The notes under the pieces: model-generated
The model's database searches: none
Seen by the model: the letters and a program-made list of their open reading frames with translations, nothing else
What the model was told of the DNA's origin: nothing
Program-made: the position numbers and the translations under genes
Part shown: positions 16,619 through 25,545 of the stretch, piece after piece
Layout of the letters: the number at the start of each line of letters is the position of its first letter
Position numbering within the stretch: the stretch's first letter is position 1
DNA from: an uncultured Shewanella sp.
GTDB taxonomy: Bacteria > Pseudomonadota > Gammaproteobacteria > Enterobacterales > Shewanellaceae
Direction: 5' to 3'
DNA: 64,000 nt
Assembly: GCA_947503555.1 (NCBI GenBank)
Contig: CANNEE010000007.1
Coordinates: forward strand, 152,267 to 216,266

Positions 16619-17305
16619 CTATTTAGTTTTTGGCCAATCTAAATTGGCAGGTGAGTGCCAAACTTGCAACTGTTTTTCCATTCCATCACACCTGAACTCA
16701 GTCCCCTGCTTCGGCGAGCATAAGTACTGATATTTGTCACCTAGATAGCTAAACTCCAACCCATAGGCATGTAAATAGCCTCTATCGATTGCATCGGCCT
16801 CACCTTTATCACCATAAAGAGGGTCCCCTAAAATGGGCACGCCGATACTCGCTAGCGCGACTCTAAGCTGGTGAGTTTTTCCCGATAGCGGCTTAAGCAA
16901 GTAGGCCCTTACACCATCACCAATACTTTGAGAAAAAAACTGAGTTTTAGCGGGGTTCTCTGTGGTACGTAACAGCTTATACATGCTACGCCGAGATTTG
17001 GCCATATCACCGACTATCCAGCCCTGCTTCTTTTTGGGTTTGCCTTTCGCGAGAGCGAGATAATATTTCTGTACTCTGTGTTCGATAAACATCTGAGTAA
17101 ACTCGCGAGCCGCTTCTACCGTTTTAGCCAACAAGAGTAAACCTGATGTCATGGTATCTAGCCTATGTACAGAAAACAGCTTGATACCTAAATCTTGCTC
17201 AAGCTGAGCCACAACCCCAGCTTGGCCATCTTGACTATGAAAATGCACATGGGGAAATTTATTCACCACAATGAAATCGGCTTCATCGGCGATAATTTGA
17301 TACAT
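16619..17305 (-). CDS. RluA-family pseudouridine synthase
   Basis: A 228-residue RNA pseudouridine synthase of the RluA/RsuA fold. The catalytic aspartate lies in VHRLDTMTSGLLLLAKT (about 52-68, motif HRLD). Other blocks are FIVVNKFPHVHFHSQ at the start, YLALAKGKP, KTHQLRVALASIGVPILGDPLYG (given as KTHQLRVAL and GDPLYG) and HAYGLEFSYLG. No S4 domain is present, and it is shorter than RluC or RluD. It resembles the small subfamily described as TIGR01621 in marine gammaproteobacteria; the target uridine is not known to me. The ATG at 17305 fits the conserved start better than the upstream GTG. Confidence 0.88.
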   Translation of the reverse strand: MYQIIADEADFIVVNKFPHVHFHSQDGQAGVVAQLEQDLGIKLFSVHRLDTMTSGLLLLAKTVEAAREFTQMFIEHRVQKYYLALAKGKPKKKQGWIVGDMAKSRRSMYKLLRTTENPAKTQFFSQSIGDGVRAYLLKPLSGKTHQLRVALASIGVPILGDPLYGDKGEADAIDRGYLHAYGLEFSYLGDKYQYLCSPKQGTEFRCDGMEKQLQVWHSPANLDWPKTK

Positions 17306-17330
17306 GACAACCACTGATTCTATTTAGGAA

Positions 17331-18671
17331 CTAGCCGAAATTGATAGTGACCTGCAATCCCGGATTCAGGTTTGCCAGCTCAATACTGGCTTGATGGCGG
17401 GATAATATCGCTTTTACCATAGAGAGGCCAAGCCCTGTGCCCTTTAATTGACGACTTGGGTCTAACCTGACTAGCCGCTCAAAGACTTTCTCCTTGTATA
17501 CTTCAGGAATTCCTGGGCCATTATCAGATATGGAAATAAGCTGACCTTGTTGAACAATACAAATGACAGCTCCCTTACCCGAATAGGTAATGGCATTGTC
17601 CACTAAGTTAAATAGTGCCTGAAACAGCAAATGCTTATCACCTATCACTTTATAATCTTCACCTAACTCTAACTTAAGCTCTTGCTGCTGCGCCTCGGCT
17701 AGCGCTTCGGCCATTTCAAGGAGATCGCCACAAATCTGATGCAGGCTCACCTCTTCTCGATCAAGCTCTCTTTGCCCTCCTTCGATACGCGTTAATGACA
17801 ACATAGCATCAAATGTCGCCAAACAATGATCTAGCTCCTCGGTTAACAGCGCACAAGCTTCTGGCACTTGCTCACAGGGCTTATGCTGAAGCTCTTCAAG
17901 GCCAATCCTAAGATGGGATAATGGTGTTCTTAAATCATGGGCAATATTGTCAGTCACCCCTCGTACGGATGCGAGATTATTTTCTAGGGTATCCAGTACT
18001 CGGTTAAACTGCTGTGTCACCATATCCAACTCATCCAAGCGTCCTTGAGCTGGAAAGCGTGTACCATAATCCCCCTGTTCAATTTTCCCTGCTAATTCTC
18101 GATAATGCTCAATGCGACTTAAAATGGCTTTAGAAAACAACAAGCCTAAAGTCAGGGTCAGGGAAATTGTCAGAGTAATTGCCGTGACGGCAGCACCAAT
18201 GAAATCATCGAACAAGGTCAATAGATGATCGGTTCGAGTCGCGACCAATACGGGGCCCAAAGCTGTCATGGTCACTCCCCCTTTGAGCATATAGAGCTTG
18301 TGGGAGCCGCCAGCCAACACTGGAAAATCTCGAGTATTAGGTAACTTGGGCATGTCTTCAGGAATAAAGCTTAGCGCTCCAACAAAATGAGCCCCATTAA
18401 ACCAGCTAACAAAGATCATTTGATTGTCAGCCGCTATCACATGTCGAGCAAAGCCTCGGCGGCTAAGCCGACTAGCAAGGTTTTGATAGCGTATGGTTTC
18501 CGCCTCTAAGTGTTGAGCCACCTGCTGCTCCTGCTCACTCACCAACTGACGATACATCACGCCTAAAAAGGCACTAACAATGACAGTGACCAGCAAGCAG
18601 AAAAACAGGGTAATTCTCAGTACACTACCGCTAAAGATCTGGCTCGGCTTAGCGAAGAAGATAACCCGCAC
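17331..18671 (-). CDS. sensor histidine kinase (OmpR-linked)
   Basis: A 446-residue membrane kinase. There is a membrane segment at about 20-40, a short periplasmic domain of roughly 100 residues, a second segment near 155-178, HAMP, a dimerisation domain with the phospho-acceptor histidine in NIAHDLRTPLSHLRIGLEEL (about 240-259), and an ATPase domain with NLVDNAITYS, SDNGPGIP and GTGLGLSMVKAIL. It overlaps the regulator gene by 23 bases and starts with GTG. The operon order PepSY-like protein, regulator, kinase suggests an envelope-stress or metal sensor. The input is unknown. Confidence 0.9.
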   Translation of the reverse strand: MRVIFFAKPSQIFSGSVLRITLFFCLLVTVIVSAFLGVMYRQLVSEQEQQVAQHLEAETIRYQNLASRLSRRGFARHVIAADNQMIFVSWFNGAHFVGALSFIPEDMPKLPNTRDFPVLAGGSHKLYMLKGGVTMTALGPVLVATRTDHLLTLFDDFIGAAVTAITLTISLTLTLGLLFSKAILSRIEHYRELAGKIEQGDYGTRFPAQGRLDELDMVTQQFNRVLDTLENNLASVRGVTDNIAHDLRTPLSHLRIGLEELQHKPCEQVPEACALLTEELDHCLATFDAMLSLTRIEGGQRELDREEVSLHQICGDLLEMAEALAEAQQQELKLELGEDYKVIGDKHLLFQALFNLVDNAITYSGKGAVICIVQQGQLISISDNGPGIPEVYKEKVFERLVRLDPSRQLKGTGLGLSMVKAILSRHQASIELANLNPGLQVTINFG

Positions 18672-19317
18672 CTCTTACAGTCTGAATCAACTCCTCATGG
18701 CCTAGCTCTTCAAACTTTCGCCTCAATTTAGCTATATGAACTTCAATAACATTGGTTCTAGGATCAAAGTGATAATCCCATACAGCCTCAAATAACATGG
18801 CGCGGCTTATGACCTGTCCAGCATGCTCCATCAAAAACTTAAGCAGCTTAAACTCCTTGGGCTGTAACAGTACTTTCTCTCCTGCCACCGTCACTTCACG
18901 ACTATAGAGATCGATTTGCAACACCCCCACACTCAGATGCGTTTTAACTGATTCGCTATTGTGCCTTTGCATCAGTTTCTCAGCCCTTAGTTGCAGCTCA
19001 GCAAAAGCAAAGGGCTTAGTCATGTAATCATCGCCGCCTGAACGCAAACCTTTGACCCGCTCATCGACATGGCTCAGCGCAGACAGAATCAAAACCGGAA
19101 CTTCACTGCCGGATCGTCTTAACTCCTGCAGCAAGGTCAAACCATCCTTCTGAGGTAACATACGATCTAAGATAAGCAGATCGTGTTCACCACTTAAAGC
19201 TGCATCTAGGCCGCTGGCACCATCGGTTTTTGACTCTATCCTGTGCCCCTTAGCTGCAAATCCAGTGGTGATATAATCAATACTTCTAGGATCATCTTCT
19301 ACAAGCAATATATTCAT
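18649..19317 (-). CDS. OmpR-family response regulator
   Basis: A 222-residue regulator. Its receiver domain has the acidic pair LLVEDDPRS, the phospho-acceptor in LLILDRMLPQKDGL (Asp about 50) and Lys in DDYMTKPFAF. The C-terminal winged helix has LLQPKEFKLLKFLMEH and the recognition helix TNVIEVHIAKLRRKFE. I prefer the ATG at 19317, with AGGAAG 7 bases upstream, over the GTG two codons earlier. It is the cognate regulator of the overlapping kinase. Its targets may include the adjacent PepSY-like gene. Confidence 0.92.
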   Translation of the reverse strand: MNILLVEDDPRSIDYITTGFAAKGHRIESKTDGASGLDAALSGEHDLLILDRMLPQKDGLTLLQELRRSGSEVPVLILSALSHVDERVKGLRSGGDDYMTKPFAFAELQLRAEKLMQRHNSESVKTHLSVGVLQIDLYSREVTVAGEKVLLQPKEFKLLKFLMEHAGQVISRAMLFEAVWDYHFDPRTNVIEVHIAKLRRKFEELGHEELIQTVRGAGYLLR

Positions 19318-19327
19318 CTTCACCTTC

Positions 19328-19855
19328 CTAATGCCATTTAAGAATTGGCAAGGGCCTTTGGCTATTAAAGTTAAATGCCAGCACTGTCTCTCCCTGTGGA
19401 TCGACCAATTCTAGCTGTAAATAATTCACCCCCAGATCGCTATCAACCTTGGCAGATTTGAGGTAAACAACCTGTGTGTTAACCAAACGTCTAAACACAC
19501 CTGAAAAGCTCATTCGCTTTACTTTCATGAATAAAACGGCATTGAGTTTAGGAATATCTTCAGATGAGAGGGATAATTGGCTTTGTGCCACCAATTCCGC
19601 AGTATTGGCGTTAAAGACGAGTAAAGTTTTTACCTCTTGATAGGGCTCAACGACGGCTACATGGTAAAAGGGTTCATCGAGCTCCTCATCCATCTGGGTT
19701 TTAAACTCAATAATGGTACCTAGCCCTTTTTGCTCCACCTTTTGCATAATCGTTAAAGGTTGAGTCACGCTAGATTCGGATAAAACACTATAGAGATGGT
19801 TATCTGCGAAAATAGGAAAACTGATACATATGAGTAAAGGAAGTAATCGCCACAT
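19328..19855 (-). CDS. exported PepSY-like protein upstream of two-component genes
   Basis: A 175-residue protein with a signal peptide (WRLLPLLICISFPIFADNHL, about 2-21). The body alternates short strands, with IMQKVEQKGLGTIIEFKTQM and EPFYHVAVVEP resembling one PepSY repeat, a module seen next to two-component systems. The match is weak, so the domain call is tentative. It begins the operon and ends 10 bases before the regulator start. A periplasmic sensor-accessory or protease-inhibitor role is inference. Confidence 0.55.
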   Translation of the reverse strand: MWRLLPLLICISFPIFADNHLYSVLSESSVTQPLTIMQKVEQKGLGTIIEFKTQMDEELDEPFYHVAVVEPYQEVKTLLVFNANTAELVAQSQLSLSSEDIPKLNAVLFMKVKRMSFSGVFRRLVNTQVVYLKSAKVDSDLGVNYLQLELVDPQGETVLAFNFNSQRPLPILKWH

Positions 19856-20006
19856 AAATACTCCCTCTTATTATGTCGATTCCAATGCTATAGCAACTAT
19901 ATGCCTTTAGATATCTATGTAAAATTAAACATAGTTCATACAAAACCCAAGCAAACGCCCATAGACGCATCTAGTCTAGGCTCAGCCTTACTTAGGTTAA
20001 ACTAGG

Positions 20007-21116
20007 CTAGTTTTCAATAATGTGGATTTGATCTGACTTTAGGGCAACCGTCGTCTCAACTCCCTTAGCTAGCCCCAACTTCTGGGCAAGGTGCAGAGGC
20101 ACCTCAGCATTTAGGTGTTGATCAACGCCTTGAATGTTGGCAATTAAGCGTACTGACTCCCCCATTACCAACATAGACTCGATAGTGACATCTAACTTAT
20201 TAAAACTGCGGCACAGACGGCCTTTAGCTATAGAGTTAAAGCGCACGCCTTGATTGGGAATCACCCAGCGAACCTTATCGCCCATTTGATATTGCTCGCC
20301 GTAATCACTGGCAATCAAATGTTCTCCTAATTTCAGCCAAGTAATATTGCGCTCCTCTTCTTGAGCAACCACCTCAGCATCGAAAATATTTCTTAAGCCC
20401 ATCTGCCGTGCGACCGCTTCGTTTCTGGGTCTGGCTAATACCTCGTGGGGAACGCCTTGCTGCAAAAGCTTACCTTGACTAATAAGTATCATTCTATCGG
20501 CAAGTAGTAATGCCTCATTCAAATCATGGGTCACCATAATCACAGGGATAGAAAGCTGCTCTTTCAGGCGTGCAAGCTCTAGATACAATCTCTCCCGCGT
20601 CTCTTTATCGACCGCAGAAAATGGCTCATCGAGTAACAACACTGAAGGCTCTCGTGCCAAGGCTCTTGCTAATGCCACTCTTTGCCTTTGACCACCCGAC
20701 AATTGAGCTGGCAGATGATTGGGCAGGCCACCATGTAAGTTCACTCGCTCAAGCCAATCTTTAGCTCTCGCCACCCTTTGAGCCTTAGGAATATGATCGA
20801 GCGCCGCAACAACATTTTCCAGCGCGTTAAGGTGAGGGAAAAGGCCAAAATGTTGGGGCACATAACCTATATGGCGCTGCTGCGGAGTTAGAGCCACGCC
20901 ATCCTGATTATCAAACCAGGTTTGACAGCCGTAACTCACCTTACCCACTTGTGGCTGACTCAAGCCTGCGATCATTCTCAGCAGTGTGGTTTTACCGCCA
21001 CCTGAAGGGCCAACAACCGCTAGCACTTCCCCGGGCTGACAGCTAAATTCAGCCTCTAATGGAATAGGAACTGTTTGATGAATTTGACAATGGAGCTCAG
21101 CGACGTTTTGCGACAT
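20007..21116 (-). CDS. modC: molybdate ABC transporter ATP-binding protein
   Basis: ModC powers molybdate import. Its 369 residues include Walker A (VGPSGGGKTTLLRMIAG, about 34-50), the Q-loop (RHIGYVPQHFGLFPHL), the signature LSGGQRQRVALARALA, Walker B (VLLLDEPFSAVD), the switch histidine (VMVTHDLNEAL, near MVTH), then a C-terminal TOBE region (about 290-369) that binds oxyanion. The start is ATG at 21116 with GGAGG 5 bases upstream, inside the end of modB. It is the last gene of the moaABCDE-modABC transcript. Confidence 0.94.
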   Translation of the reverse strand: MSQNVAELHCQIHQTVPIPLEAEFSCQPGEVLAVVGPSGGGKTTLLRMIAGLSQPQVGKVSYGCQTWFDNQDGVALTPQQRHIGYVPQHFGLFPHLNALENVVAALDHIPKAQRVARAKDWLERVNLHGGLPNHLPAQLSGGQRQRVALARALAREPSVLLLDEPFSAVDKETRERLYLELARLKEQLSIPVIMVTHDLNEALLLADRMILISQGKLLQQGVPHEVLARPRNEAVARQMGLRNIFDAEVVAQEEERNITWLKLGEHLIASDYGEQYQMGDKVRWVIPNQGVRFNSIAKGRLCRSFNKLDVTIESMLVMGESVRLIANIQGVDQHLNAEVPLHLAQKLGLAKGVETTVALKSDQIHIIEN

Positions 21117-21777
21117 GCTTGCCTCCAATACGACGAGACAAACTCGTGGTTAACGCAAGGGCACTGATTGCAAATAGCAGCAACACCAGTGACATGGTGC
21201 CGGCGGCATCAAAATCAAAGGCTTGCACACTGTCATAGATAGAGATGGACAAGGTTTTAGTTTCACCTGCGATGTTGCCACCCATCATAAGTACGACACC
21301 AAACTCACCTAAAACATGGGAGAAACACAAAACTAGCGCGGTAAGTACCCCAGGCCAGATAAGCGGCAGTTCGATACGCCACAGGGCCGTTAACGGCTTC
21401 ATGCCACAGCAGGCCGCAGCATCACGCACATCATCATCTATCGCCTCAAAGGCTCTTTGAATAGGTTGAACGGCAAAGGGAATGTTAATTAGAACCGAGG
21501 CAACCACTAAGCCAGAGAAGTGGAACACTAGCTGTTGCCCAGTATACTCTTCGAGTAACTGGCCCAGCCAACTCTCACTACCCAGCCCCACCAGCAAGTA
21601 ATAGCCGATAACCGTAGGTGGCAGTACCAAGGGCACCATAATCAACGCTTCGACCCAAGATTTACCTTTGAACTGACGATAGGCCAGATAACGGCTACCC
21701 AGAATAGCCAGAGGAATTAACACTAGCACGGTAATACTGCTTAATTTGACCGATAACCAGAGCGCTTGCCAATCCAA
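21097..21777 (-). CDS. modB: molybdate ABC transporter permease
   Basis: ModB is the inner-membrane channel of the molybdate importer, 226 residues with five or six membrane helices. The cytoplasmic EAA loop is DDDVRDAAACCGMKPLTALW (about 133-152), followed by RIELPLIWPGVLTALVLCF. Motif LPPTVIGYYLLVGLG is typical of ModB/CysTW. The start is TTG at 21777 with GAGGA upstream. It overlaps modC by 20 bases and follows modA by 26 bases. Confidence 0.94.
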   Translation of the reverse strand: MDWQALWLSVKLSSITVLVLIPLAILGSRYLAYRQFKGKSWVEALIMVPLVLPPTVIGYYLLVGLGSESWLGQLLEEYTGQQLVFHFSGLVVASVLINIPFAVQPIQRAFEAIDDDVRDAAACCGMKPLTALWRIELPLIWPGVLTALVLCFSHVLGEFGVVLMMGGNIAGETKTLSISIYDSVQAFDFDAAGTMSLVLLLFAISALALTTSLSRRIGGKHVAKRR

Positions 21778-21803
21778 TTTGCTAATCCTCTTATGCAGGG
21801 CTT

Positions 21804-22616
21804 TTACTGAGCGGGTAAACCAAACCCATAGGACTTTATCACACTGCGCGCAGCATCGGACTGAATATATTCATAAAAACGCTTAGCCGTATTCCCAGCC
21901 TTTGGCAATAGCGCCATTCGTTGATATAGGGGTTGATGAAGTTTGTCATCGAGGGGGATATAGCTGCCACGCTTTTGAAACTGCGGCGCCTTAGCTAACG
22001 ATAGCGCGATTATGCCACCTTGAGTCGAACGGCTTAGGGCAAACTGCGCCGCCTGAGCCACATTTTCACCCTTAATCAATTTAGGCTTTAACTCACTCCA
22101 TAAACCCAGAGCGGTGAGCAATTCTTGGGCTCTTTCACCATAGGGCGCATGATCTGGATTGGCAATCGCAAAACGTTTGATCTCACCTTGAGCAAGTAAA
22201 GCTTTGACCCCTTTTAGCTCAGGATCTAACTTGAGCTGGCTTCCCTTGGCAGCCACTAAAGCTAAACGGCCCACAGCATAACGTTTACCCTGATTATCGA
22301 TGACACCTTGCTTTACCAACTGCTCAACATAGCGCTCATCGGCACTTAAAAACACCTCAAAAGGCGCGCCATTTTTTATCTGAGCGACGAAGTTTCCAGA
22401 AGAGCCGTAGGAGATTCTGACCTTTAATCCAGTATCGCGAGTAAACTGACTCGCAATTTCATCAAGGGCAAATTTAAAGTTGGATGCTGAAGCGATAACA
22501 GGAATATCTGCTGCTTGGGTCATGAGTGAAATCCCAAACAACACTATGCCAACTGTGCCAAGCGCAATGCCCTTCATAGCCTTAGCACTAGCGATAATTC
22601 CTGTTCTCCAAGTCAT
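21804..22616 (-). CDS. modA: molybdate-binding periplasmic protein
   Basis: ModA captures molybdate (or tungstate) in the periplasm and hands it to ModBC. From the ATG at 22616 the protein has 270 residues, including a rather long signal (GIALGTVGIVLFGISLMTQA, cleaved before ADIPV). Mature motifs typical of ModA are VIASASNFKFALDEIA, FTRDTGLKVRISYGSSGNFVA, GAPFEVFLSADERY and IANPDHAPYGERAQELL. The start lies 2 bases after the moaE stop with GGGAG upstream, so translation is coupled. The KFALDEIA variant suggests the WtpA/ModA boundary; molybdate is favoured by context. Confidence 0.93.
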   Translation of the reverse strand: MTWRTGIIASAKAMKGIALGTVGIVLFGISLMTQAADIPVIASASNFKFALDEIASQFTRDTGLKVRISYGSSGNFVAQIKNGAPFEVFLSADERYVEQLVKQGVIDNQGKRYAVGRLALVAAKGSQLKLDPELKGVKALLAQGEIKRFAIANPDHAPYGERAQELLTALGLWSELKPKLIKGENVAQAAQFALSRSTQGGIIALSLAKAPQFQKRGSYIPLDDKLHQPLYQRMALLPKAGNTAKRFYEYIQSDAARSVIKSYGFGLPAQ

Positions 22617-22618
22617 TG

Positions 22619-23086
22619 CTACTTGCTCTCCCACATTTTGGCTGCTTGCTCATCACTGTCTCGAGCATCGACCCAGCTTTTACTCTCGCCGCTGCTCTCT
22701 AGCTTCCAAAATGGTGCCTTGGTCTTAAGAAAATCGATAAGAAATTCACAACCAGCAAAAGCCGCCTTTCTGTGAGCACTGGTCACGCCGATAAAGACAA
22801 TCTGCTCACCTAAGCCCATAGTGCCGACACGATGAATGATAGTGACCTTATTGAGTGGCCAACGAGATTTAGCCTCATCGGCAATTTGCTTAAGCACAGA
22901 CTCAGTCATACCCGGATAATGTTCAAGGGTTAGATCCGTGACTTCACTACCATCATTAAAGTCGCGCACTTTCCCCACAAAGGTGACAACCGCACCATCG
23001 CCATTATCATCGGCCAACAAGGCATATTCTTCAGGGACACTAAAATCTTCTAGCTGTACTCTGACACTTGGCTGGTTATCACTCAT
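22619..23086 (-). CDS. moaE: molybdopterin synthase catalytic subunit
   Basis: MoaE transfers sulfur from MoaD thiocarboxylate to cyclic pyranopterin monophosphate to make molybdopterin. The 155 residues show GAVVTFVGKVRDFNDGSEV, TLEHYPGMTESVL, HRVGTMGLGEQIVFIGVTSAHR (given as HRVGTMGLGEQIVFI and SAHRKAAF) and DFLKTKAPFWKLE, the conserved active-site lysine and arginine motifs. The start follows the moaD stop with one base between (TGATATG). Confidence 0.96.
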   Translation of the reverse strand: MSDNQPSVRVQLEDFSVPEEYALLADDNGDGAVVTFVGKVRDFNDGSEVTDLTLEHYPGMTESVLKQIADEAKSRWPLNKVTIIHRVGTMGLGEQIVFIGVTSAHRKAAFAGCEFLIDFLKTKAPFWKLESSGESKSWVDARDSDEQAAKMWESK

Positions 23087-23087
23087 A

Positions 23088-23339
23088 TCAGCCTCCAGTC
23101 ACGGGTGGGAAAAAGGCCACTTCATCGCCATCTTGGATTTCAGTCTGCCAGTTACTAATGGTTTGGTTCACGGCCACGAGCAACTTATCCGATGCCATTA
23201 CCTTGGCCCATTTGTCATCACTGGTCGCCAACTTAGCTCTAAGAGCTTCGGTAGAGGTCAACTCAGGGGAATACTCCACTTGCAGGCTACTGGTACCAAG
23301 CAGCTCACGAACCTGCGCAAAAAACAAAACATTAATCAT
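23088..23339 (-). CDS. moaD: molybdopterin synthase sulfur-carrier subunit
   Basis: A ubiquitin-fold sulfur carrier of 83 residues, ending in the essential Gly-Gly (FFPPVTGG). The start MINVLFFAQVRELLG (ATG at 23339, AAGGT 9 bases upstream) is the normal MoaD beginning; an in-frame start further upstream would overlap moaC and add 12 non-conserved residues. MoeB encoded at 11001-11771 should adenylate it, and MoaE is its synthase partner. Confidence 0.95.
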   Translation of the reverse strand: MINVLFFAQVRELLGTSSLQVEYSPELTSTEALRAKLATSDDKWAKVMASDKLLVAVNQTISNWQTEIQDGDEVAFFPPVTGG

Positions 23340-23343
23340 AGTC

Positions 23344-23820
23344 TTATACCTTAAAGTGTCCTGACTTACCGCCACGCTTCTCTAACAAGCGAGTTTGTGA
23401 AATCACCATATCCTTCTGCACCGCCTTACACATATCATATATGGTCAAAGCCGCTACTGACGCTGCCGTTAGCGCTTCCATCTCGACGCCAGTCTTACCC
23501 GCTAGCTTACATAGGCTAGTGATACGAACTCGGTTATGTTCAACTTGAGCCTCTAGCTCAACTTCCACTTTCGTCAGCATCAAAGGGTGACACAGTGGAA
23601 TCAAATCAGAGGTTTTCTTCGCAGCCTGAATACCCGCAATACGCGCCGTTGCAAACACATCCCCTTTGTGATGACTACCACTCATGATCATCTCAAGGGT
23701 TGCTGGCGCCATCTCGATAAAAGCTTCCGCTCTCGCTTCACGCTCGGTAACCGACTTTTCAGTCACATCCACCATATGGGCATTGCCGTCGGCATTAATA
23801 TGGGTAAATTCACTTGTCAT
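23344..23820 (-). CDS. moaC: cyclic pyranopterin monophosphate synthase
   Basis: MoaC completes the first step of molybdopterin synthesis, converting the MoaA product 3',8-cH2GTP to cyclic pyranopterin monophosphate. It has 158 residues with the family motifs [48 protein letters not shown] and [20 protein letters not shown] (given as [17 protein letters not shown]). The ATG at 23820 has AAGGA 8 bases upstream. It is followed by moaD after a 4-base gap. Confidence 0.97.
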   Translation of the reverse strand: MTSEFTHINADGNAHMVDVTEKSVTEREARAEAFIEMAPATLEMIMSGSHHKGDVFATARIAGIQAAKKTSDLIPLCHPLMLTKVEVELEAQVEHNRVRITSLCKLAGKTGVEMEALTAASVAALTIYDMCKAVQKDMVISQTRLLEKRGGKSGHFKV

Positions 23821-23831
23821 CAAATTAATCC

Positions 23832-24356
23832 TTATTCTGCAGTCTGCTTGATATGCATAACAAAGTTACAAGGCCTATGGGTCGCATCTAACTGCTCTTT
23901 TAAAATCTTATTCCAGCCAGTTTTGCAGGCGCCAGTTGAGCCCGGAAGACAGAAGATAGCCGTCTTATTAGCCATGCCACCTAGCGCTCGCGATTGCACG
24001 GTTGAAGTGCCCAACTCGGTATAGGTAATCTGGCGAAATAGTTCACCAAAGCCTTCTATGCTTCTATCAAAAAGCGCGCTAACCGCATCTGGGGTATTGT
24101 CTCTTTCGGTAAAACCGGTTCCACCTGTGGTTATCACCACTTGCACATCATTTGAGGCGATCCACTGAGAAATAATGGCGCGGATCTGATATTTATCATC
24201 TTTACTGATCTTACGGTCGACCAGCTTATGTCCCGCATCTTCTAATGCTTGTTGCAGGAAGTCACCTGAGGTGTCATTACTAAAGTCGCGAGTATCAGAC
24301 AGAGTCAATACTGCAATATTTAAGGGTACAAAACGGGTAGTATTACAGTGTCCCAT
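23832..24356 (-). CDS. moaB: molybdopterin biosynthesis protein MoaB
   Basis: A MoCF-fold protein, 174 residues, related to the MogA/MoaB molybdopterin adenylyltransferases. Visible motifs are [40 protein letters not shown] (molybdopterin-binding TGGTG) and [18 protein letters not shown]. Its exact role is redundant or unclear in E. coli, where MogA does the adenylylation; in organisms lacking MogA, MoaB may replace it. It lies between moaA and moaC in the same operon. Confidence 0.93.
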   Translation of the reverse strand: MGHCNTTRFVPLNIAVLTLSDTRDFSNDTSGDFLQQALEDAGHKLVDRKISKDDKYQIRAIISQWIASNDVQVVITTGGTGFTERDNTPDAVSALFDRSIEGFGELFRQITYTELGTSTVQSRALGGMANKTAIFCLPGSTGACKTGWNKILKEQLDATHRPCNFVMHIKQTAE

Positions 24357-24408
24357 AATAGGTCTCTTATTGTTTGTATCTATTTGTTTGTATCTATAGA
24401 GAGTGACC

Positions 24409-24431
24409 AGCCCAGAAGTAAACTCTGGGCT
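24409..24431 (-). terminator. hairpin between moaA and moaB
   Basis: An eight-base-pair stem AGCCCAGA/TCTGGGCT lies 11 bases past the moaA stop, without a T run on the minus strand. It may be a processing or partial attenuation site rather than a full terminator. A 14-base-period direct repeat (TTTGTATCTAT at 24373 and 24387) lies next to it. Confidence 0.4.
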
Positions 24432-24441
24432 TAATCAAGAT

Positions 24442-25422
24442 CTAGCCGCCAATCGACGCAAGGTGCTGAGTCACCCCAGTAATACCTTGATGTAGATAAT
24501 GGGTTTCTTTCTTCTGCACTAATTGCTCACGTAGGCGTTCGATTAATTCGGGACGTTGCTGCTCAGATTGCAGAAGATCCCTTAAATCGACGCCATTTTC
24601 GGTAAACAAACATAGATGCAGTTTACCTTTAGCTGATACGCGTAGACGATTACAGCTGGCACAGAAGTTTTTGGCATAGGGCATGATTAAACCTATGCGA
24701 CCTTGATAGTCTGGATGACTGAAGTTTTGCGCAGGTCCATCACAAGCACTGGGCTTATCAAATTGCCAACCCTCTTGTTCAAGTTGGTTTTTGATATCCA
24801 TGCCAGCGAGATGATGAGCCTGGAAATAGTCACGGCCTAGGCCTGTTTCCATCAACTCAATAAAGCGCAAATCGATTGGAGTGTGTTTAATCCAATGAAG
24901 AAATCTAGGTAAGTCTTTGTCGTTTAGGCCTTTAAGCAATACGGCGTTGATCTTGACGCGCTCAAAGCCCGCATCAAGGGCTGCATCGATACCTCGCATC
25001 ACGCTATCAAATTTATTCTCACCGGTAATTTGATAGAACATCTTAGGATCTAAGCTATCCATAGAGACGTTAATACGGCGCAATCCTGCGTCATACCACT
25101 CTTTCGCATGTTGCTCTAGACGATAACCATTCGTCGTTGTCGCTATGGTGCGGATCTTGTCGTTGTCCGCAGCAATACGAATGATATCGGTAAAGTCTTT
25201 TCTTAAGGTTGGCTCGCCGCCAGTAATACGCAGCTTCTCGGTGCCGACTTCAGAAAAAGCCGCCACAAGATTTTCAATCTCGTTAAGATTTAGAAACTTA
25301 GGCTTGCCATCTGGGCGATACCCATCTGGTAAACAATAAGTGCATTTGAAGTTGCAGACGTCTGTTACTGACATCCGCAGGTAGTGAAACCTACGACCAA
25401 AGTTGTCTTGTAATTGAGACAT
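24442..25422 (-). CDS. moaA: GTP 3',8-cyclase (radical SAM)
   Basis: MoaA starts molybdenum cofactor synthesis, cyclising GTP with a radical SAM cluster. The 326 residues include DNFGRRFHYLRMSVTDVC with the radical-SAM CNFKCTYC motif (about 23-30), the GGEP motif in KLRITGGEPTLRKDF, and the second FeS cluster cysteines in KNFCASCNRLRVSAKGKLHLC, given as FCASCNRLR and LHLCLF. The C-terminus ends with Gly-Gly (LASIGG), which reaches the active site. The ATG at 25422 has GGAAAGG upstream. It is the first gene after the Moco leader RNA. Confidence 0.97.
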   Translation of the reverse strand: MSQLQDNFGRRFHYLRMSVTDVCNFKCTYCLPDGYRPDGKPKFLNLNEIENLVAAFSEVGTEKLRITGGEPTLRKDFTDIIRIAADNDKIRTIATTTNGYRLEQHAKEWYDAGLRRINVSMDSLDPKMFYQITGENKFDSVMRGIDAALDAGFERVKINAVLLKGLNDKDLPRFLHWIKHTPIDLRFIELMETGLGRDYFQAHHLAGMDIKNQLEQEGWQFDKPSACDGPAQNFSHPDYQGRIGLIMPYAKNFCASCNRLRVSAKGKLHLCLFTENGVDLRDLLQSEQQRPELIERLREQLVQKKETHYLHQGITGVTQHLASIGG

Positions 25423-25439
25423 GATCACCTTTCCAAGTA

Positions 25440-25545
25440 AGGGGAGGTGAGATCATTTCTTTTCTCACCCCGGTGGCGTTATTGCCACGGCTTAGCGTCC
25501 TTATCTGTTTTGACGTAGGACAAAAAGCTCGGAGAACCGTCAACA
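25440..25545 (-). promoter_or_regulatory. probable Moco riboswitch upstream of moaA
   Basis: Read on the minus strand, the leader starts TTCTCCGAGC, then a stem with GTCCT and AGGAC arms, a CGTGGC-AATAAC-GCCACCG hairpin and a final GGTGAGA/TCTCACC hairpin that ends just before the moaA ribosome site. This layout matches the Moco RNA motif described upstream of moaA in gammaproteobacteria. The last hairpin could mask the translation start when cofactor is bound. Boundaries are approximate. A covariance-model search for the moco_II/MOCO_RNA_motif would settle it. Confidence 0.72.

Noticed and set aside
24361-24441. 14-base-period direct repeat between moaA and moaB as a CRISPR or mobile-element mark
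   Set aside because: Only about two copies with no spacers or flanking duplications; more likely simple slippage.
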